A DNA stretch of 36,461 nt from positions 1-36,461 of the forward strand of contig CAZVWH010000019.1 of the NCBI GenBank assembly GCA_964631175.1, in the 5' to 3' direction. Below are positions 31,969 to 36,461 of the stretch, piece by piece. This DNA comes from CAZVWH01 sp964631175. GTDB lineage: Bacteria; Planctomycetota; Phycisphaerae; Sedimentisphaerales; Anaerobacaceae. The notes beneath the pieces were generated by a model. It searched no databases. It was not told the origin of the DNA and saw only the letters and a program-made list of their open reading frames with translations. The stretch's first letter is position 1. Each line of letters begins with the position of its first letter. A program made the translations under genes and the position numbers.

Positions 31969-32721
31969 TTAAAGATTATCACCAGTACGTGACAGCCTAT
32001 CAGGCTTTGGGTGAAACAAGGTAATTAGAAAAAAAGTACTCACCACGGCTGAAATTCCTACGGCGGGAACGATTAAATCTGTTATAGTGAAGTTTCTACC
32101 GAGAATAAACGAGCTTAATTTCATGGCTAAAAGAAATCCTATCGGCAGGATTAATGCCCCCATCAGCCATTTGGATTTTTGAGCCTTTAGGGTCGGGAAA
32201 TTATCTAAATATTGAATCCAAAGCAGCGTAAATAATGCGTAGGCGAACAGATGAAACACCTTGTTTGTCACCGGAAGCAGCTCAGAAATGTTAAGCCTCG
32301 CAATATTGTTTAAGCCAAAGATTGTGATGCCTGTCACCATGAGACAAGCAGGCCAAAAAGTAAATAACGAAAGCAAAATTAAGCCTGTTAGCGTACCTGC
32401 CAAATCCGCAACAAAGTCCATAGCATCACAACTGCGTCCTTGTATAAACCTCTGAAGCACTTCATCACAAATACCGTATAACACGACCACCAGAAGTATC
32501 CACCAGGCGGTAGCTTTGCGCCAATTTACTTTTTTGTTCGGTTTAATTGCAGACCATAGCAAAAAAGTTAGAATCAGATAGGCAAGAGAGTGAAGACCTT
32601 TATCGGACACATCAGCCTTACGAACCAATTGTGGTATGGGTATATGGGCGAGAATAAAGAGACCGGGCCAATAAAGTGCTAATGCGATTACAGTTAGCTT
32701 TTGTCGACGCGATAAAGCCAT
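31969..32721 (-). CDS. VanZ-family membrane protein (tandem VanZ-like halves)
   Basis: 250 residues from ATG 32721 (the upstream GTG at 32730 is also possible near GGAAGG; the frame to 32772 encodes no family sequence). The first half has the VanZ pattern: LALYWPGLFILAHIP helix, DKGLHSLAYLILTFLLW, and CDEVLQRFIQGRSCDAMDFVADLAGTLTGLI, with the DE...Q...GR...D signature. The second half repeats it weakly (KVFHLFAYALFTLLWIQYL), suggesting an internal duplication. VanZ proteins are linked to teicoplanin resistance and cell-envelope processes; the role here is unknown. Basic C-terminal end HPKPDRLSR. Confidence 0.87.
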   Translation of the reverse strand: MALSRRQKLTVIALALYWPGLFILAHIPIPQLVRKADVSDKGLHSLAYLILTFLLWSAIKPNKKVNWRKATAWWILLVVVLYGICDEVLQRFIQGRSCDAMDFVADLAGTLTGLILLSLFTFWPACLMVTGITIFGLNNIARLNISELLPVTNKVFHLFAYALFTLLWIQYLDNFPTLKAQKSKWLMGALILPIGFLLAMKLSSFILGRNFTITDLIVPAVGISAVVSTFFLITLFHPKPDRLSRTGDNL

Positions 32722-32939
32722 TGAATTCACATCCTTCCTCTCTCGTAGACCGAGGAACGAGGCACGATTCACGAGGGACGATCAGCCTTCGGACTTCAGC
32801 GAGATAAGTCAAACTGCGGACCGGTCAAAGTGTATAGGTTTATATACGAAAAATAAAGTTTAATCTGTGAAATGCTGGGGTTAAATATATAATATATATT
32901 GTGAACCATCACTTCAAAATTAATTAGGAGGAACACAAA

Positions 32940-34313
32940 ATGGAACGTCCGAGAATCTTTGAGACTTCGACCTTGCGATGTGCTGAGCGCATGGTTGTAC
33001 ACCGCAGGCGGATTGCAATATGGGCTGTGGTGATAATGATTTTAGCCGGCTTTGTGGCTGTCAGTCCCGCTCAGCGCAGGTCGCGGGCTGCACCGCTTCG
33101 GATAATTCAGCTTCCGCAACCGAAGTTGACCCGCCAAGGCGGGCTTAGTTTCGAGGAGGCGGTAGTAAAGCAACAGACTGTGCGCCAGCTAACCAATCAG
33201 ACACTTAATTTTGAGCAGATTGGTCAGTTAGCCTGGGCCGGTCTGGGTATGACCGAAGCGACCCGGCAGATAGGTGGCCCACAGCAAAGCTTATCCACAG
33301 CAGCTCCAATTGCACAGCCGGCGCAGGCGATTTATCCCATAATGTTATATGTTGCCGTACAAGATGGGATTTATCTTTACAATCCAAACGAGCACAACCT
33401 CAGGCAAACCTACAATCGAGATGTACGTGGTGCTCTGGCATCGGCGACTATGAGCCCCGAAGTAGTAGCCATCGCTGGCTGCAGCATCATTATTATCGGC
33501 CCTATTAAAGACCCTACCGGCAGACCCGCAGCTCAGGCAAGAAGAATTATGTATCTGCAAGCAGGACAAGTCGCTCAAAGTATCCAGCTACAGGCTGTAA
33601 GCTTAGGCCTGACGTCTGTGCCGGTCAGCGATTTTAATGCGAGAAATATCGTCAGGATATGTAATTTGCAGAGAAATCAGGAGGCGATATATATAATTTC
33701 TGTTGGCTACCCGGCTGAATCCACCAGTAGCGGGACGGCAGCAGTCCAGCAGCCGAGCGGCGTTGTGCCGTCAGTGCAAAATAGAACGGTACCAAGAGCG
33801 GCTGTCTTGATAGCCTGCCAAGATAATTTTAACGATAGAGAGCTTTTTGAGACTATGCGAGTTCTTAATACGACCCGCCGCGGGCGGGTTCAGACCGTTA
33901 TAGCCAGTACCAGACTTGGAGTTATAAGAGGCATGATGGGTGGGATAGCCGAGGCTGGGATTCTTCTGAGCCAGTTGAGAATAGATGATTACGACGCGGT
34001 GATTTTTATCGGCGGCGATGGTGCAAGAGAATACTTCAATAATCCGGACGCGCTGAATATTGCCCGCGAGGCGGCGGCAAAGGGAAAAGTTCTGGCGGCG
34101 ATTTCTACAGCACCGACTATTCTGGCTAATGCAGGTGTCCTGCGTGGTGTCCGGGCAACCGCCTATTTAACTGAAAGGGCCGTGCTTCAAAAGGCCGGGG
34201 CCACATATACAGGTAACCATGTCGAACGAGACGGCCTTATCATAACATCCACCGGACCAATAGCAGTAGCACAGTTCGGCACCGCTATAGCAGAAGCGCT
34301 GGCTGAAAAATAG
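32940..34313 (+). CDS. Membrane-anchored fusion: SagB-type nitroreductase domain plus DJ-1/PfpI domain
   Basis: 457 residues. AGGAGG (32926-32931) sits before ATG 32940. A hydrophobic anchor (RIAIWAVVIMILAGFVAVSP, 24-43) is followed by residues 68-258 with the SagB-type flavin fold: LSFEEAVVKQQTVRQLTNQTL, FEQIGQLAWAGLGM, YPIMLYVAVQDGIYLYNPNEH, MYLQAGQVAQSIQLQAVSLGLTSVPV and AIYIISVGYP. Residues 286-457 are DJ-1/PfpI-like: AAVLIACQDNFNDRELFET, YDAVIFIGGDGAREY and LAAISTAPTILANAGVLRGVRAT. The nucleophile position (usually Cys in AIC) is Ser389. The FMN-site RRS motif is reduced to QQTVR. Two perfect hairpins (33130-33143, 33873-33889) lie in the coding region. The fusion is unusual; both halves may have lost classical chemistry. 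Confidence 0.8.
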   Translation: MERPRIFETSTLRCAERMVVHRRRIAIWAVVIMILAGFVAVSPAQRRSRAAPLRIIQLPQPKLTRQGGLSFEEAVVKQQTVRQLTNQTLNFEQIGQLAWAGLGMTEATRQIGGPQQSLSTAAPIAQPAQAIYPIMLYVAVQDGIYLYNPNEHNLRQTYNRDVRGALASATMSPEVVAIAGCSIIIIGPIKDPTGRPAAQARRIMYLQAGQVAQSIQLQAVSLGLTSVPVSDFNARNIVRICNLQRNQEAIYIISVGYPAESTSSGTAAVQQPSGVVPSVQNRTVPRAAVLIACQDNFNDRELFETMRVLNTTRRGRVQTVIASTRLGVIRGMMGGIAEAGILLSQLRIDDYDAVIFIGGDGAREYFNNPDALNIAREAAAKGKVLAAISTAPTILANAGVLRGVRATAYLTERAVLQKAGATYTGNHVERDGLIITSTGPIAVAQFGTAIAEALAEK

Positions 34314-34319
34314 AAACAA

Positions 34320-34388
34320 AATCCCGCAATGGACCTGTCCCCTCGTCCCACCTCGAGACGGATTCAGATCCACCTTTCGTGTGGGATT
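34320..34388. terminator. Inverted repeat between convergent genes, candidate bidirectional terminator
   Basis: AATCCCGCA (34320-34328) pairs, with one mismatch, with TGTGGGATT (34380-34388); the loop holds another partial copy of the 51-bp repeat (CCTGTCCCCTCG, 34334-34345). It spans the gap between the fusion gene and nadE and includes part of the nadE stop codon. Termination is inferred from position. Confidence 0.4.
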
Positions 34389-36015
34389 ATCGGTAATGGT
34401 TTGTGATGGGTAGCCGTCGATCTTTGCCGAAGGCCTTGGGCGTGATTTTTATCCCCGGCGGACACAGCCTTCTTTTGTATTCGTTTCTATCAACCATTTT
34501 GGTGACACTATGTACCACATCTTTCGGCAGGCCCGATTCGATGAGCTGCTGTGCGGATTTATCTTCTTCGACATAGCCTTTGAGAATAGCGTCCAACAAA
34601 TCGTAGTCCGGCAGCGAGTCGGTATCTTTTTGGTCGGGTCTTAGCTCAGCACTGGGCGGCCGAGCTATTGTATCGGCAGAGATAATCTCCCTTCCCATTA
34701 CTTTGTTTATGTATTCAGCCAATTTATAGACCATAGTCTTGGGAACGTCCTTTATCACGGCAAAGCCGCCGGCCGTATCACCATAAAGGGTAGCATAGCC
34801 GACTGAGGTCTCACTTTTATTGCCTGTCGTCAATACCAGAGAGCCAAATTGATTGCTCAGTGACATCAGGATAGCGCCGCGGATTCTGGCCTGCAAATTT
34901 TCGTAAGCAATGCCCTTATTGTCCCATCCCGGCACCGTTTTTAACTGCTCGTGGTATTGGGCCAGTATCGCCTCGATGGGAATTGTTATAAGCTCGACAC
35001 CAAGATTTTTAGCTAATTGCTGGGCATCTTTTATTGTTTCAAGACTGTTGAATTTCGACGGCATAGTAATACAGGTGACATTTTCAGTACCCAGAGCAGC
35101 AACGGCGATGGCGGCGGTAACCGCAGAATCTATACCACCGCTGACTCCAAGCATAACTTTCTTAAAGCCGTTTTTTAAGGCATAGTCTTTAGTGCCCAGC
35201 ACCAGCGCTTGGTAGATTTCATCAAGCAGTTCTCCCGGCTGCAGAGCGTCAGGCCGTATCGGCTCAACCTGTACAGCACTGTCGCTCGACATAATGACAT
35301 CTGCAATCAGTAAATCTTCGTCAAAGGCCTTGGCTTTGGTAATTACCTTGCCTGTTGAATCGGCGAACATGCTTCGACCGTCAAAAACCAATTCATCCTG
35401 ACCGCCGACAAGGTTGCAATACGAAACGGCACAGTTAAATTCCTTGGCACATTGGCTGACTATCTCCTCTCTTTTCTTAATTTTGCCTAAATGAAAGGGA
35501 GAGGCCGAGATATTTGCAATCAGATGGATTTTGCCGGCGTCTTTAAGAAAATTACTGAGCCATTTTATATCCCATATATCGAAGCAGATAGTGAGCGTGA
35601 CATCCAGGCCTTTGACCTTGATAACGGTCGGCTCATTACCGGCTCTAAAGTATCTTTGTTCATCGAATACACTAAAATTGGGTAGCTGCGCCTTTCGATA
35701 AATTTTAGTTATTTGTCCTTTTTGCAGCACCGCGGCCGCATTGTAAGTATGGCCTTGGAAGCTGTCAGCAAAGCCGACTATCATGGTTATGTCCGGACAG
35801 TCAACGGCGATTTTCTCTAAGGCCAGCCGGTTATCCTTTAAGAAGTGCTTTTTGAATAGAAGGTCTTCCGGCGGATAACCACAAATTGCCAACTCCGGAA
35901 AGGCTAACAAATCCACCTCGGCCCGAAGCGCTTCGTTGTAGATGTCGCAAATCCTGCGCGCGTTGCCGGCTAAATCCCCCACCGTTGCATTGAATTGGCC
36001 CAATCCTACCCGCAC
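34387..36015 (-). CDS. nadE: Glutamine-dependent NAD+ synthase
   Basis: 542 residues from GTG 36015, chosen because AAGGAG stands six bases before it (the longer frame would start at a TTG without a site). The N-terminal nitrilase-type glutaminase domain has the catalytic Glu (E41, FPELAICGYPPEDLL), Lys (K108, YRKAQLPNFSVFDEQRYF) and Cys (C144, TICFDIW). The residue after Cys is Phe, where many NadE proteins have Glu. The synthetase domain has VSGGIDSAVTAAIA (291-304, ATP-binding SGGxDS), YENLQARIRG, LVLTTGNKSETSVGYATLYGD and ADTIARPPSAELRPDQKDTDSLPDY. It makes NAD+ from NaAD, ATP and glutamine; a housekeeping gene transcribed away from the fusion gene. Confidence 0.97.
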   Translation of the reverse strand: MRVGLGQFNATVGDLAGNARRICDIYNEALRAEVDLLAFPELAICGYPPEDLLFKKHFLKDNRLALEKIAVDCPDITMIVGFADSFQGHTYNAAAVLQKGQITKIYRKAQLPNFSVFDEQRYFRAGNEPTVIKVKGLDVTLTICFDIWDIKWLSNFLKDAGKIHLIANISASPFHLGKIKKREEIVSQCAKEFNCAVSYCNLVGGQDELVFDGRSMFADSTGKVITKAKAFDEDLLIADVIMSSDSAVQVEPIRPDALQPGELLDEIYQALVLGTKDYALKNGFKKVMLGVSGGIDSAVTAAIAVAALGTENVTCITMPSKFNSLETIKDAQQLAKNLGVELITIPIEAILAQYHEQLKTVPGWDNKGIAYENLQARIRGAILMSLSNQFGSLVLTTGNKSETSVGYATLYGDTAGGFAVIKDVPKTMVYKLAEYINKVMGREIISADTIARPPSAELRPDQKDTDSLPDYDLLDAILKGYVEEDKSAQQLIESGLPKDVVHSVTKMVDRNEYKRRLCPPGIKITPKAFGKDRRLPITNHYR

Positions 36016-36021
36016 GATATA

Positions 36022-36027
36022 CTCCTT
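36022..36027 (-). promoter_or_regulatory. Shine-Dalgarno site selecting the GTG start of nadE
   Basis: AAGGAG on the minus strand, six bases before the GTG at 36013-36015, decides the start in favour of GTG over the TTG eighteen bases upstream. Confidence 0.8.
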
Positions 36028-36148
36028 AAACAATCACAAACACATAACCCGTATCCTGATGAGATTATTGCGCAGCGTATTCCTGTCAAGACTTTTTTAG
36101 CGCCTGTAGGTTGCATGTCATAAGTGCTCGTCGGACTCAAGGGATAAT

Positions 36149-36175
36149 CACCCCAAGCACAGGTCTTGGGGCTAA
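36149..36175 (+). repeat. Hairpin of the GGGGCTAAA family (unit 11)
   Basis: CACCCCAAG pairs with CTTGGGG and continues CTAA. It lies outside the polysaccharide locus, upstream of nadE, so the family is not restricted to one operon. Confidence 0.75.
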
Positions 36176-36461
36176 TCGCCGGGAGTAATTGGCTTTGTTT
36201 GGGTTTGTTTTCAAGGCAGCCTGCGAAGGCGTTCATTTTCATAATCCTTTGTTGCATAGAAGATTACATTAGTTTTATCCTAAAGCAAATTGGCTTTGTT
36301 TTTTAAAATAGCGCTCTTCCAAATGTGCTTCGTGATCTATAATTTAGCATCCATTCGTCTCGTTTCGGATCCATTCGGCTACGCTCAGGGCAAGTTTTTG
36401 ATTTGCGTCTGCCCCCTCCGCAATCCCCCATACTATATACTAAATACTATATGCTATATAC

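Larger units (their letters stand above)
36016..36461. other. Non-coding end of window with one hairpin unit and AT-rich repeats
   Basis: No gene is supported; the minus-strand frame at 36006-36257 overlaps the nadE start. A hairpin CCCCAAG (36151-36157) with CTTGGGG (36165-36171) continues CTAA, an isolated unit of the GGGGCTAAA family. Toward the end a CGGCTACGCTCAGGGCAAG sequence recalls the GTCGAAGGA-type repeats, and the final bases are an imperfect TACTATATAC array. The nadE promoter should lie near 36030-36080. Confidence 0.5.

Noticed and set aside
36006..36257. 83-codon minus-strand ORF upstream of nadE
   Set aside because: Overlaps the nadE start and its AAGGAG site and is partly made of a hairpin repeat.

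Overview
The window looks like a chromosomal segment of a planctomycete, most likely of the Phycisphaerae/Sedimentisphaerales type. This is inferred from gene content only: a pseudopilin with a G/A-FTLIE-type leader and a DGH motif near its C-terminus, a TIGR03790-family secreted protein, a secreted HExxH protein with a C-terminal planctomycete-style beta domain, loosely packed genes and many small palindromes. There is no rRNA, CRISPR array, phage or intact transposase.

Layout. Bases 1-10250 hold mixed genes: a 5'-truncated MFS transporter, the PLP homeostasis protein YggS, a SpoIIE/RsbU-type phosphatase, a secreted DUF4056-like protein (minus strand), a pseudopilin-like protein (minus), two glycine-rich membrane proteins (minus) and a secreted protein with an HEFLH motif. 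A tRNA-Leu(CAG) lies on the minus strand at 10168-10252. Bases 10854-29400 hold sixteen genes, all on the plus strand, forming an exopolysaccharide or O-antigen-like locus. It makes GDP-4-keto-6-deoxymannose and GDP-L-fucose (gmd, fcl), plus another NDP-sugar epimerase and a DegT-family aminotransferase. It also encodes four glycosyltransferases, a DUF2723-type membrane protein, a Wzx flippase, a Wzy/WaaL-like polymerase or ligase, two methyltransferases, a sugar-kinase-like protein, a secreted right-handed beta-helix protein and a small initiating phosphoglycosyltransferase. No Wza/Wzc export genes are present, so export must be encoded elsewhere. Bases 29466-36015 hold a KamA-like radical SAM enzyme, the TIGR03790 protein, a VanZ-family protein (minus), a SagB-type nitroreductase/DJ-1 fusion and NAD+ synthase (minus).

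The least expected content is a dense set of nested palindromic repeats. (1) A hairpin family has constant flanks, roughly GAACCCC at one end and GGGGCTAAA at the other, but a stem that changes with pairing preserved. At least eleven units are visible, often as head-to-head pairs between exopolysaccharide genes. (2) Two MITE-like elements (5192-5354 and 26323-26461) share GTAAcCGTTC termini, and each is flanked by a perfect 8-bp direct repeat. One of them sits inside a hairpin pair. (3) A 51-bp repeat occurs once in a hairpin loop between genes and once, in frame, inside the TIGR03790 gene. Similar hairpins interrupt a glycosyltransferase gene in frame. (4) A 23-27 bp repeat brackets the small membrane-protein genes. 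Together these suggest an active palindromic-repeat economy that also writes peptide segments into proteins.
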